This document shows positions 54,832-63,939 of a stretch of 64,000 nt of DNA, one piece after another (the stretch's first letter is position 1; every line of letters begins with the position of its first letter). Position numbers and translations under genes: made by a program. Under the pieces are notes generated by a model, which was not told where the DNA came from, made no database searches, and saw nothing but the letters and a program-made list of their open reading frames with translations. This DNA is from Myxococcota bacterium (GTDB lineage Bacteria; Myxococcota_A; UBA796; UBA9615; JAKLKC01): contig JAKLKC010000033.1 in the NCBI GenBank assembly GCA_023150875.1, positions 1 through 64,000 on the forward strand. The letters are read 5' to 3'.

Positions 54832-56040
54832 ATGGCTAGGACGAGTGTAGAGGCGCGTGGTGGTGCGGGCAACGTGGTGGAGCTGGGAGCGCACCGGGAC
54901 TGGCTTCGGGAGCTGGCGGGGCGGTTCCTGGCGCAGGTGATGGAGGAGGAGGCGGGGGTGCTGTGTGGGGCCGGGTACGGCGAGCGCAGCGAGGAGCGTC
55001 AGAACTCGCGCAACGGGTATCGCCCGCGGGAGTTCGAGACGCGGCTGGGGAGCCTGGAGCTGAAGATCCCGAAGCTGCGGGAGGGGAGCTACTTCCCGGG
55101 GTTCCTGGAGCCGCGCCGGCGGTGGGAACGCGCGTTCGTGAGCGTGGTGAGCGAGGCGTACGTGCTGGGGGTGTCGACGCGGAAGGTGGAGGGGCTGGTG
55201 GAGGCGATGGGTGCGAAGGGGATGTCGAAGAGCGAGGTGTCCCGACTGGCCCAGAGCCTGGACGGCGAGGTGGAGGAGTTCCGGCAGCGGCGGCTCCAGA
55301 AGGCGTACCCTTACCTGTGGCTGGACGCGCTGTACGTGAAGGTGCGGGAGGGTGCCCGGGTGGTCTCGAAGGCGGTGCTGGTGGCCCACGGGGTCAACGA
55401 GACCGGGGAGCGGGAGGTTCTGGGCGTCGATGTGGCCGACGGCGAGATGGAGAGCGCCTGGCGCGGCTTCCTCGCCGGCCTGATCGGGCGCGGCCTTCAC
55501 GGGGTGGAGCTGGTGATCTCCGACGCCCACGAGGGGCTGAAGAAGGGGATCCGGGCAGTGCTGAACGGGGTGAGCTGGCAGCGGTGCATGGTGCACTTCC
55601 TGAGGAACGTGCTGAGCCGGGTTCCGAAGTCGGCGCAGGCGTTCGTGGCGGCGGTGCTCAAGACGGTGTTCACCCATGGGACGCCGGAGGCGGCGCAGGA
55701 GGCGCTGACCAAGGCGATCGACGGGCTGCGGCCGAAGTACCCCGGGGCGGCGTCGGTGCTGGAGGAGGGCGGTGCGGACGCCCTGTCGTACCTGAGCTTC
55801 CCCGAGAAGCACTGGCGGCAGATCCGGTCGACGAACCCCCTGGAGCGGCTGAACAAGGAGATCCGTCGCCGGACGGACGTGGTGGGGATCTTCCCGACGG
55901 GCGCGTCGGTCGTTCGCCTGGTGGGTGCGGTGCTGATGGAGCAGAACGACGAGTGGGCGGTGGGTCGGCGGTACTTCAGCCAGGAGTCGATGGCGCTGCT
56001 GTATCCTCCGGGGCCGGCGCTGCTGGAGGGGGCGGTATGA
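54832..56040 (+). CDS. IS256-family (mutator-type) transposase
   Basis: 402 residues from ATG 54832 (an in-frame start at 54757 is less likely). DDE-type catalytic residues: Asp in LWLDALYVKV, Asp in VISDAHEGLK and Glu in TNPLERLNKEIRRR, with WQRCMVHFLRN between them, the standard IS256 layout. Full length with no breaks, so it should be functional. It moves the element by cut-and-paste or replicative transposition. Confidence 0.95.
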   Translation: MARTSVEARGGAGNVVELGAHRDWLRELAGRFLAQVMEEEAGVLCGAGYGERSEERQNSRNGYRPREFETRLGSLELKIPKLREGSYFPGFLEPRRRWERAFVSVVSEAYVLGVSTRKVEGLVEAMGAKGMSKSEVSRLAQSLDGEVEEFRQRRLQKAYPYLWLDALYVKVREGARVVSKAVLVAHGVNETGEREVLGVDVADGEMESAWRGFLAGLIGRGLHGVELVISDAHEGLKKGIRAVLNGVSWQRCMVHFLRNVLSRVPKSAQAFVAAVLKTVFTHGTPEAAQEALTKAIDGLRPKYPGAASVLEEGGADALSYLSFPEKHWRQIRSTNPLERLNKEIRRRTDVVGIFPTGASVVRLVGAVLMEQNDEWAVGRRYFSQESMALLYPPGPALLEGAV

Positions 56041-56284
56041 GGCTGTGGAGGCCCGCCGTCCGTGGCACCGGGGTGGTGCCACCGGTTCCGGCCGGCGTCA
56101 AGGGCGGGGTCCCTTCGGGATGCTTCGCACCCTTGACCCCGTCCGGCCCCGGCGGCGCGTGGGAGGGGTGCGACGGACGGCGGGATGCGACCTGTATGCT
56201 CCGGGCCAGCAGGATGGCCGGGAAGCGATGAAGCCAGGACCCGGGTGGGGAGGCCGCTCGGCCCCTCACCCCGTTCCGCCTGCC

Positions 56285-56304
56285 CCCTCTCCCCAGGGAG
56301 AGGG
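56285..56304. repeat. Short perfect palindrome at the IS tail
   Basis: CCCTCTCCC-CA-GGGAGAGGG: arms of nine bases with a two-base spacer, inside the non-coding end of the IS. A second stem-loop (GGCACC at 56061-56066 with GGTGCC at 56072-56077) lies just after the transposase stop. They may act as transcription terminators for the transposase gene; neither is followed by a T run. Confidence 0.5.
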
Positions 56305-56372
56305 AGCGGCGGCGATCACGGAGTCAACGACGAGGACACGGTGGCCCTCATACACCACTTGACGGGACGCAA

Positions 56373-58244
56373 GCGGACAACCGGTATCGCGGTGGCGATG
56401 CTCCAGGATCGACGCTCCCTGTCAGCGCGGATGCTTACCTCAGCCAAGACCTTCTCTTGCACGAGTTCCTTCGCCGCCTCGTTGATCCCGGCACGGGTGA
56501 CTTGACCTGGGGTGAGGGTACCCGCCTTCCATACATCATCCTGGGCAACGAACTCGAACGCGCGGAAAACGACTACAACTGTGCGGAAACGGCTTGGTGG
56601 ATCTTGCGAACCTCACAGATACTGCAGCAGTGCGCGCCGGACGTCATCCGCATCTTTCCCGGACTGCACCACCCCAGGTCATCTGCGCTCGGTGAACCCG
56701 AAGGCCAAGACGGGGATTGCGGACGATTCGTACATGCGTTGCCCCATGCACGAAGGGTCGCGTGTGCTCTCGACCGCATCTTCTTCCACATCGTCAGGGC
56801 TGCCGTCATCGTCCAGTGGCAGGAGAGCGCCGGTAGTCGCTTCGTCCAGGTTCTCGGCGAGGGAGTTCGTGATGGATATGTCTCCCTGCTGGATTACCTG
56901 GGCCATCACGTCCCGACCGGTGATCTCTTCGACCTGAGGTATTCCGAACACAGCACACTCGTGAAGCAGTGGGCGATCGAGCGAGGTTTGACCGCGCCAT
57001 TCCATGTCATGGACTTTCATTGGTATGGAAGCAAGCTCGGCAGTGAGGCCGCTGCCGGAGTCGGAGAGTCGTTTGAGTATCTCTGGGCAGTTGCGGACGT
57101 CGTGGACGAAGTTCGGGCTCGACTCGGGGAGTGGTGGGTCAGCGGGATCCAAATCCCCCTCTGGTGTTCGGAGACCGGCATTTCGAGCCACCAGAATCCT
57201 GACTTTGTCGGTACAGGAGAATTCAAGGACTACGAGGTCCGAGTGGACCCTTCCGACCTGTTCACGACATTCGTAGGACCCCCAGGTCATGGGGACTACG
57301 CGGCGGCCGATGTCCGAGGTTGGCCCTCGTGGGCATTCACCGATGAGACGGAGCAGGCGAGACAGGTCTGGACACGCCTCTCGTACCTCGCAGGCATCGG
57401 GGTCGAGCGCGTGTTCTGGTATACCAACGAGGACGATCCGGTTCGGGCGGACACCGGCGAGTACCAGGACTTCTTCTCCTACGGGGTCACCGCGGACCTC
57501 GTCGATGATCAGCCTCTTGACTACCGCAAGCGAGGCAAGAAGAGGTCCTTCTGTGCACTCCAGCGCTGGAACACGTACCTCGACGGATACCTGTCCGCTC
57601 GGATTGTTCCCGGTCTAGATGGCCGCGCTGGGTTCTATGCTGTCCTCTTCCGGCGGCACGAATCGAGCCCGGGCGCGAGCGATTACCCGTACGCGCTTGT
57701 CGCGTGGGCCGACGCTCAGGCCTATGAGGCACTCTCGTCCGGTAGTCCGTCGACTCCTCCACCCTGCGACGGCGGGGGGCGTTGGATCCGTATCACTCCG
57801 AACTGGGCTCTTGAGTCGTTCGGATGGGGCCAGATGCCGCTGCGGGTGGCCACGGTGCCTCGCCACGCGGTCGTCATCATTCCGGGGTGCACGGACCTCG
57901 CGCCGGCCGAACCGTCGTTGTTCCTTTCGTCCCAGGAGGCAGCGACGCGGAGGTCGTCGGCATCCGCTGAGAGTTCGCCGGTGTGCGCGGTGGTAAACCC
58001 GTGCCTCTGCTCCGACTGCTCGGTCGAAACGGGTACACCAGGAGTCGACTATGACCCTGCCGGGGGCCTGTGGCGCTTCGAGGCTGACCGGGAGCTGGAG
58101 GTTTCCGGCATCCGACCGCCGCGGGCCGAGGTCATCATTCGGACGGACGAGGATCCGATCTTGCTGCTTCTTTCGGATGGGGCTCTTGAATACCAGGACG
58201 GCGAGGGGGGCATCAGGATGGGTTCGGTGTCCTCATTCCTCTAG
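56373..58244 (+). pseudogene. Hydrolase-like protein of cassette 2, C-terminal part (after IS)
   Basis: Continues the frame interrupted at 54708: ADNRYRGGDAPG, DAYLSQDLLLHEFLRRL, ILGNELERAEND with the acid/base Glu (GAA 56550-56552), DFHWYGSK and WCSETGISSH with the nucleophile Glu (GAG 57171-57173). The active-site motifs agree with cassette 1, so the gene was functional before the insertion. No good ribosome binding site or start precedes it, so it is probably not made as a separate protein. A Cys-rich stretch (VCAVVNPCLCSDC) near the C-terminus is not seen in cassette 1. Confidence 0.85.
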
Positions 58245-58282
58245 GACGAAACACGAACGCGCTGCACGGACTGCCCTGGAAC

Positions 58283-60229
58283 ATGCGACGGCTCCACTCA
58301 ATCATGGTCTGCGGCACGCAGGTCGGCGTCCCCGGGAACCTAGGCGCCTACGTGCGTCGGACTTCATTGGGGACGGCGGCCATCTTGCAGTTCTGTGCCG
58401 TCGTAGTTCTCATGCCAGGCTGCGATGAAGCAGCCCAACCTGCGTCCGACGACGCGGGATCGTCGGACGACGACACGGAGGCGCCGCCCGCCGAGCCCGG
58501 TTGTACCGACGCCGACGGCGATGGGGCACCGTCCGAGGTCGATTGCGACGACGCGGACCCCGCGGCGCACCCCGGCACGACCGAGGTCTGCGGGGATGGC
58601 ATCGACAACGACTGCGACGGGCTCGTAGACCTCCGCGTCTGGTATCCCGATGCGGATGGGGACGGATTCGGCGCATGGTCGGAGTCCATCCTGGCATGTG
58701 AGGCTCCCACGGATGCCATCGCGGCCGGAGGGGACTGCGACGACCGGGATGCAGCGGCCCACCCGGGAGCGGAGGACTCGTGTGGCGACGCGGTCGATTC
58801 GGACTGCGATGGGGCGGACGGCAGCCGGGAGATCTGCGGCGACGGCATCGACCAGGACTGCGATGGCACTGCGGTCGGCTGCCGGCTCCAGGGAGTGGTG
58901 TCGCTGGCAGCCGCGCACGCGCGGCTGCTTGGGGGCCCGGACACCGAGGAGGTCGGGCACATGGTGCTGGCGGGGGGCGACCTGGATGGGGATGGCGTGG
59001 AGGACATCGTCTTCTCCGCGCCCTACGTGGCTCGCTATGGCGTCGGGGGGGTCAGCGCCGTCTGCGTCGTCCTCGGTCCGGTGAGCGGCGAGGCATCGGC
59101 CGTCGATGCCGCGGCGGGCGTAGTGTTCAATTGGGCCGACTACTCCGCCCCGGGTTGGGGGCTTGCGGGAGGGAAGGACCTCGACAACGATGGCCAGGTA
59201 GACCTTGTGCTTGAGCAAAGCGGGATAGTGTGGGTGGTGAGCGGTCTGTTCTCCGGCGGGTGGCTGGTCTCCGATCTCGCCGACTGGAGCCTGTCCGCTG
59301 CACCACATTGGATGGAGTTCCCTACTGGCATTGTGGCCGCATCGGCGCTGTTGGAGGGGAGTTCCGACGACCTCGTCGTCTATGCCCACGGCGCCAGTGT
59401 GGACGGCGTGGGAGACGACGTTGGGGCCGTAGGTGTGTTCAACGACTTCGCCCCTGGTACCTACGCAAGCGATGCGGCGGACGTTCTCGTATACGGCGAG
59501 CGGGCGCAAGGCTACATCGGTACCGGCGCGGATTCCGCCGGAGACATGAACGGCGACGGGTGCGAGGATCTGGTCATCGGAGCAGCGTACTGGGACGATG
59601 CTGCTGCCGGTGATGGTGCCGGAGCCGCATTCGTGGTCTATGGGCCCAGGTCTGGTCGGGTGCCCGTCCCGAGCTCGGCCGGAGCCATGATGGTCGGCAC
59701 AACCACGGACGAACACGCGGGGCACCGAGTGCGGGGGGTGGGGGACGTCGATCAGGACGGTTTCGACGATGTCCTCGTCGCCACGGCTCCCTACGACATC
59801 ACGCCCGACCGGCTCACCAACGCATACCTGATCCGTGGACCCGTCTGCGGTACCCGGTCACTGGCATCCGCCGACGCCCGGTTCGAATCGGAATCCCCGA
59901 CCTACCCCGCACCCTTGATCTCGATCGCTCCCGGCGCGGATCTGGATGGAGATGGGGCCACGGACATCGTCCTGGGAGTCCCGAGCCATGACGAGTACCG
60001 GGGGGGCGTGTTCGTCTTCTATGGCCCCATCCATGACGGTGTGTACTCCCTTTCCGACGCCGATCTTCTAATCGAGGGGGAGGCACCTGGCGATGTCGCG
60101 GGCGCATCGGTAGACATCGTCGGCGACCAGGACGGGGACGGGCGGCCCGACATCCTGATCGGGGCCCCAGGGTTCGACTCAGGACGGGGGGCTGTCTACG
60201 TTGTCGGGAGTGGTGGCACGGGGATCTGA
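58283..60229 (+). CDS. FG-GAP beta-propeller lipoprotein of cassette 2
   Basis: 648 residues from ATG 58283 (ATG 58304 possible). A long N-terminal extension precedes the lipobox VLMPGC, then an acidic linker (SDDAGSSDDDTE), two to three MopE-type motifs (DCDDADPAAHPGTTEVCG and others) and seven FG-GAP repeats (GDLDGDGVEDIVFSAP, GDMNGDGCEDLVIGA, GDQDGDGRPDILIGAP; the third is degenerate). Same architecture as the cassette 1 protein but diverged throughout. Intact, unlike the genes before it, so it may still be expressed or be recently orphaned. Confidence 0.8.
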   Translation: MRRLHSIMVCGTQVGVPGNLGAYVRRTSLGTAAILQFCAVVVLMPGCDEAAQPASDDAGSSDDDTEAPPAEPGCTDADGDGAPSEVDCDDADPAAHPGTTEVCGDGIDNDCDGLVDLRVWYPDADGDGFGAWSESILACEAPTDAIAAGGDCDDRDAAAHPGAEDSCGDAVDSDCDGADGSREICGDGIDQDCDGTAVGCRLQGVVSLAAAHARLLGGPDTEEVGHMVLAGGDLDGDGVEDIVFSAPYVARYGVGGVSAVCVVLGPVSGEASAVDAAAGVVFNWADYSAPGWGLAGGKDLDNDGQVDLVLEQSGIVWVVSGLFSGGWLVSDLADWSLSAAPHWMEFPTGIVAASALLEGSSDDLVVYAHGASVDGVGDDVGAVGVFNDFAPGTYASDAADVLVYGERAQGYIGTGADSAGDMNGDGCEDLVIGAAYWDDAAAGDGAGAAFVVYGPRSGRVPVPSSAGAMMVGTTTDEHAGHRVRGVGDVDQDGFDDVLVATAPYDITPDRLTNAYLIRGPVCGTRSLASADARFESESPTYPAPLISIAPGADLDGDGATDIVLGVPSHDEYRGGVFVFYGPIHDGVYSLSDADLLIEGEAPGDVAGASVDIVGDQDGDGRPDILIGAPGFDSGRGAVYVVGSGGTGI

Positions 60230-60350
60230 CCCGCGCGCCGGTGCGTCGACGGAGACCGGGATCCGGCGGCCGTGGCGCGCGGACCCCATGTCTCCACTGA
60301 GGTTCCTCGTCGACCGAGTAGAGCCGCACCCGAATGTGAATGTGTTGGTA

Positions 60351-60392
60351 CGTGACCCCCTGCGCACGCTCCGTGACCCCCTGCGCACGCTC
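60351..60392 (+). repeat. 21-base direct repeat at the right border of cassette 2
   Basis: Two exact copies of CGTGACCCCCTGCGCACGCT plus C at 60351-60371 and 60372-60392, ending six bases before the surf1 fragment begins. Perhaps a junction scar or a replication-slippage product. Otherwise 60230-60398 shows no gene. Confidence 0.8.
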
Positions 60393-60398
60393 CCGCCG

Positions 60399-60447
60399 GG
60401 GTGAGGCGGAGGGAGGGCCGGAACCGGGGCACGGCCCCCGCGGTCAC
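60399..60447 (-). pseudogene. 5' fragment of a second SURF1 gene
   Basis: Begins with GTGA overlapping the SCO1 stop, as in the complete copy, and codes for the first 16 or so residues (VTAGAVPRFRPSLRLT) before running into cassette 2 material. It aligns with 51808-51862 with small indels. Shows that cassette 2 sits inside the surf1 gene and that the full surf1 copy at 51056-51862 lies on the other side of it. Confidence 0.85.
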
Positions 60448-61241
60448 GATCCGCCCCCCGCCATGAGCTTCCTCAGGTCCCGCTCCACTTCGCCGATCCC
60501 GTCGGTGTCGGGGGAATAGTAGCCCCGGATCCGGCCCAGGGCGTCCACCAGGACGAAGGAGTTGCCGTGGAGGATGGTGGGGGGCGACGGGGCGGTAGCG
60601 TCCTCCCGGTCCCCTCCCCCGCCGCCGTCCGGGGAGGCGCGGGGGGGGGCAGTCGGCAGCACCCCCATCGCCACCCGGAAGCCGGCCTCGATCACCTCCC
60701 GGGTGTGCTCCACGGGGCCGGTGACGAAGCGCCACACCCGGGGATCGGCGCCGTGGCGGGCCGCGTAGGCTGCCAGCACCTCGGGCGTGTCGTGGGTGGG
60801 GTCCACGCTGATGGAGAGCAGGCGGAAGCCCGGCTCCCCGGGCGGCCCGTCCCGGCGCATCCCCTCCTGGAGGCCCGCCATGGCGGCGGTGAGGCGGGGG
60901 CAGACGTCCGGGCAGCGCGTGAACACGAAGTCGGCCACGAAGGGCAGGCCCCGGAGATCGCCCGCGCCCAGGGGGGCGCCGGTGTGGTCGGTGAAACGGA
61001 ACTCCGGCAGCGTCCCCATCACCGGGAGGGGCCCATCCGTGGGGACGACGAGGAAGGCGGGGGGCTGCTCCCGGGCGGTGCCGGCCAGGTCCCGCACCCG
61101 CCACGCCGTCCAGGCCAGGACCACGATGCAGAGGATCCCGACGGACCACAGGGCCGGGACCCAGCGGAGCAGGCGCTCCCCCGGGAGTGGGTCGCCGGGA
61201 CGCCCCGCGCCCTGGGGGCGGCGAGGGGGGGAGGGCGTCAC
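60444..61241 (-). CDS. SCO1/SenC-type copper chaperone
   Basis: 265 residues from GTG 61241, overlapping the MauG-like stop (GTGA). One N-terminal membrane helix (LWSVGILCIVVLAWTAW), then a thioredoxin fold with FTRCPDVCP (Cys-x3-Cys) and ILHGNSFVLVD, whose His is the third copper ligand. It delivers copper to the Cu-A site of cytochrome oxidase. A Gly/Asp-rich insert (about 60595-60650) is unusual. Confidence 0.9.
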   Translation of the reverse strand: MTPSPPRRPQGAGRPGDPLPGERLLRWVPALWSVGILCIVVLAWTAWRVRDLAGTAREQPPAFLVVPTDGPLPVMGTLPEFRFTDHTGAPLGAGDLRGLPFVADFVFTRCPDVCPRLTAAMAGLQEGMRRDGPPGEPGFRLLSISVDPTHDTPEVLAAYAARHGADPRVWRFVTGPVEHTREVIEAGFRVAMGVLPTAPPRASPDGGGGGDREDATAPSPPTILHGNSFVLVDALGRIRGYYSPDTDGIGEVERDLRKLMAGGGS

Positions 61242-62503
61242 CGGGGGACCTCGGCGGTCCGGCGGGGCTGGTCGTCGTCCAGGGAGAGCAGGAACGCCTC
61301 CAGGTCCCGGAGCTGCCCCGGCTCCAAGCCGAGGGGTTGGAGGGTCAGCTCCCGGTGCCCCAGCAGGGGCAGGCCGGGCAGGGTGTCGTAGAACTCCAGC
61401 ACCTCGCGCAGCGTGGCGAACTGTCCCGAGTGCATGTAGGGCGCGGTGCGGCCGACGTTCCGCAGGGTCGGGGTGCGGAACGCCCCCACGAAGTCCGGGA
61501 AGGAGGGGTCCAGGTAGCGCAGCTCGTCGCACTTCGCAGCGTCGCTGTAGGGGGATCCGCAGCGGAAGGCGTCGGCCTTCACCTGGTGGGCGCCCAGGGC
61601 GCGGCCCACGTCCGGGGGGCGGCCGGGCTCGGGGGGGAGGCCCAGGTTGTGGAAGGCGTCGTCGGTGAGGCGGGGGCCGTGGTGGCAGTTGACGCACCCC
61701 GCCTCGCCGGTGAACAGGTCCAACCCCCGGACGGCGGCGGGTTCCAGGTGTCCGCCCCCGGTGTCGTCCCCCGCCCGGAGGGCGGCGACGTAGCGGTCCA
61801 GGGGGCCGCCCCCGGGCGCCAGCCCCCGCTCGAACGCCTCGATGGCCTTGCCGACGTGGGCGAAGACCCGGTCGACGGCCTCCCGGTCCCGGGACGCCAT
61901 CGCCCCCCAGGCGGCGGCCTCGGGGGAGCCGCCTTCGGGATCGGGACGGGCGGCGGGGGGGAAGCGGGCCGGATCGGAGAAGTCGGGGAGAGGTCCGAAG
62001 AGGGCCTCGTAGCGCTCCCGGTGGGCCGAGGCGACGCGGCGGACCACGGCCATCCGGTTGCCCCCCATCTCGACGGCGGCCTCGATGGGGCCGAGGGCCT
62101 GGGACCAGGCGCTGTCCTTGCGCCCGTCCCAGAACTGCCAGGGGGACCAGGCCGCCCCCAGCAGGGTCGGGGCGTTGCGGGGGGCCTCGCCCACGCCCCG
62201 GGAGCGGGGCCGACCGTCGGTGAAGGCCCGGTCGGGGTCGTGACAGGAGGCGCAGGAGAGCCCCGCGGGGGAGAGGCCGGCGTCGAAGAACAGCGTCCGG
62301 CCCCACTCCGCCGCCCGGGGGTCGTCGGCGAGGGCGTTGCCCGGGCTCGGGGGAGGCGGGGGGACCGGGGACATGCGGAGGACCGCGGCCCGGGCCTGGG
62401 CGGCCAGGCGGGGAGGCCCCGGGGTTGGGGGCGGGGCGCAGCCCGCCGCGGCGAGGCCCGAGAGGGCCAGGCCCAGCGCCAGTCCTCGGAGAGCGGGGCT
62501 CAT
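61238..62503 (-). CDS. MauG/cytochrome c peroxidase-like dihaem protein
   Basis: 421 residues. Lipobox-like LAAAGC, then two haem motifs: CASCHDPDRAF and CVNCHHGPRLT, with RNAPTLLGAAW and TPTLRNVGRTAPYMHSG, the usual di-haem peroxidase words. These proteins reduce peroxide or oxidise protein residues. Position between YtkA-like and SCO1 genes, with four-base overlaps on both sides, suggests an electron-transfer role tied to the oxidase. Confidence 0.88.
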   Translation of the reverse strand: MSPALRGLALGLALSGLAAAGCAPPPTPGPPRLAAQARAAVLRMSPVPPPPPSPGNALADDPRAAEWGRTLFFDAGLSPAGLSCASCHDPDRAFTDGRPRSRGVGEAPRNAPTLLGAAWSPWQFWDGRKDSAWSQALGPIEAAVEMGGNRMAVVRRVASAHRERYEALFGPLPDFSDPARFPPAARPDPEGGSPEAAAWGAMASRDREAVDRVFAHVGKAIEAFERGLAPGGGPLDRYVAALRAGDDTGGGHLEPAAVRGLDLFTGEAGCVNCHHGPRLTDDAFHNLGLPPEPGRPPDVGRALGAHQVKADAFRCGSPYSDAAKCDELRYLDPSFPDFVGAFRTPTLRNVGRTAPYMHSGQFATLREVLEFYDTLPGLPLLGHRELTLQPLGLEPGQLRDLEAFLLSLDDDQPRRTAEVPR

Positions 62504-62994
62504 GGGACGACGTGGACGAACGCGACGTGGTCGGGGCGATCTCCCCCCACGTCCACGGTGAGGGTCCAGCTCCCCGGCATGTGGAACTTCATGCCCCGGG
62601 TGACGTACTCCCCCGCGGTGGGATCCCCCGGCGCGCTCTCGGGGGCGGTCTCCATGCCGTGGCCGTGGTCCGGCATCCGGGCGTTCACCGACACCGTCCC
62701 GCCGGTGACCGGGACGCCGCTCGCGGCGTCGGTCACCGTGGTCCTCACCGTGAAGAGCTGGCCCAGGGGGATGGGGGAGGGCTCGGTCTCGTAGCGGACC
62801 CGGTAGAGGCCGCGGGTGGTCAGCCCCTCGGTTGCGCCGGGCGGGGGGGGCGGCGAGGGCACCCCGGGCGCGGGGGCGCCGGCCCGCGCCGATCCGACCT
62901 CCGGGCCGGTCCCCCCGGGCGGATCCCCGCCGCCGCAGCCCGCCACGGCGACGGCGAGGGAGGCCAGGAGGATCACGGGGGGGAGGAGGCTCAT
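62500..62994 (-). CDS. YtkA/FixH-like lipoprotein
   Basis: 164 residues from ATG 62994. Lipobox LAVAVAGC, Pro-rich linker, then a YtkA-type beta-sandwich (LFTVRTTVTDA, NARMPDHGHGMETAPESAP, MKFHMPGSWTLTVDV). The His/Met-rich DHGHGM with the later MKFHM suggests copper binding. It overlaps the ctaG gene and the MauG-like gene by four bases each. Confidence 0.75.
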   Translation of the reverse strand: MSLLPPVILLASLAVAVAGCGGGDPPGGTGPEVGSARAGAPAPGVPSPPPPPGATEGLTTRGLYRVRYETEPSPIPLGQLFTVRTTVTDAASGVPVTGGTVSVNARMPDHGHGMETAPESAPGDPTAGEYVTRGMKFHMPGSWTLTVDVGGDRPDHVAFVHVVP

Positions 62995-63935
62995 GCTTGG
63001 AGGGGCAGGGGGCCGGTCTCGAGGCTTCCCGGGCGGGCGTCCCGGTCCCGGCGGGCCCAGCGCCAGAAGAGGATCCCCATCGCCCCCCACAGGACCGAGT
63101 CGCCGATCACCCACATGATGAGGCCGCCGAGGTGCTGGTCCCCCATGGGACTCAGGGGCAGGACCCGGGGCGCCGCCGCGTAGAAGGTGTAGACGAGCTG
63201 GCTCTGGAGCGCGATGACCGCGCCGGTGACCTTCATGGCCACCGTCATGGCGAAAAGATAGAGGATCTGGACCGGATAGGAAGGCCTGGGGAGCGCGGGG
63301 CTCGATCCGGTGGCCGGCCACCAGGCGATCACCGCCGTGGCGATGAACCCCAGGTGCTCGACGACGTGGACGCCGTGGTCCCGCATGGCCCACTCGTACA
63401 TCCCCGGGACGTGCCAGAGCACCATGACCCCGTTGTACAGGACGAATGCGGTGACGGGGCGGGTCAGGGACCTTCCAAGCCGGGTCGCCGCCGCGGGCAG
63501 GAGCCCCAGGATCCAGGAGACCATCCAGCCCGGGAGCCCCAGCAGGAACAGGGGCGGGAACACCTGGGTCAGGAGGAGGTGCTGCACCATGTGTCCGGTG
63601 AACAGGTAGTAGTCGCTCAGGTGGTGGATCGGCCCGTTCAGGGCCACCAGCAGCGTCCCGAGGGAGGCGCAGAACGACAGGGCCCGCCAGCGCCCCACCG
63701 GGGGGCCGAGGCCGTGGCGGCGGCGCAGGGGGCCGGCCATCCAGAAATACGCCAGCCCCAAGGCCAGCACGCCGAACATCACGCTGGCGTGCAGGTCCCA
63801 CACCGCCCACTGGGCCGGGTCCGCGGGCAGGTCCGCCAGGTCCCCCGGCGAGACGTACCGCGGGGCGAAGGGCATGCCGGGCTGGTGGATCCACCCGGGG
63901 AACGGAGGGAGCCGTCCGGGCGGGAGGGGAAACAT
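62991..63935 (-). CDS. CtaG-like membrane protein (caa3-type)
   Basis: 314 residues with seven or so membrane helices: YFWMAGPLRRRHGL, HHLSDYYLFTGHMVQHLLL, LWHVPGMYEWAM and GLIMWVIGDSVLW. The His-rich words (LSDYYLFTGHMVQH) are those of the caa3-oxidase CtaG family (distinct from Cox11). It helps assemble cytochrome oxidase. Start ATG 63935; the gene before it ends five bases away. Confidence 0.85.
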   Translation of the reverse strand: MFPLPPGRLPPFPGWIHQPGMPFAPRYVSPGDLADLPADPAQWAVWDLHASVMFGVLALGLAYFWMAGPLRRRHGLGPPVGRWRALSFCASLGTLLVALNGPIHHLSDYYLFTGHMVQHLLLTQVFPPLFLLGLPGWMVSWILGLLPAAATRLGRSLTRPVTAFVLYNGVMVLWHVPGMYEWAMRDHGVHVVEHLGFIATAVIAWWPATGSSPALPRPSYPVQILYLFAMTVAMKVTGAVIALQSQLVYTFYAAAPRVLPLSPMGDQHLGGLIMWVIGDSVLWGAMGILFWRWARRDRDARPGSLETGPLPLQA

Positions 63936-63939
63936 GCGT

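Larger units (their letters stand above)
54708..56372 (+). mobile_element. IS256-family insertion sequence
   Basis: About 1.66 kb. Terminal inverted repeats: 54710-54731 against the reverse complement of 56347-56368, 19 of 22 bases identical (GTCCCG at both tips, then AGTGGTGTA). The flanking target is duplicated: 54694-54707 and 56373-56386 agree in 12 of 14 positions (core GGACAACCG). Reading the gene across the element restores one continuous frame, so this is a clean insertion. One transposase gene; the 306 bases after it (56041-56346) are non-coding with a stem-loop. Confidence 0.9.

Noticed and set aside
56041-56231. Continuation of an alternative frame past the transposase as an extra IS gene
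   Set aside because: Frame is Gly/Arg-rich, overlaps the transposase in another frame, and has no ribosome binding site; IS256 elements carry one gene.
52984-58244. Two separate functional hydrolase genes in cassette 2
   Set aside because: The frame resumes exactly after the IS and the target is duplicated, so it is one gene split by insertion; the second half lacks a start signal.
60351-60392. Tandem repeat as an origin or integrase site
   Set aside because: Only two copies, no AT-rich region and no replication or recombinase gene near; kept as a border scar.
78-60398. Shared terminal repeats of the two cassettes that would define one transposon
   Set aside because: The left ends (78-388 and 52333-52532) and right ends (6606-6694 and 60230-60398) show no common sequence or inverted repeats by eye.
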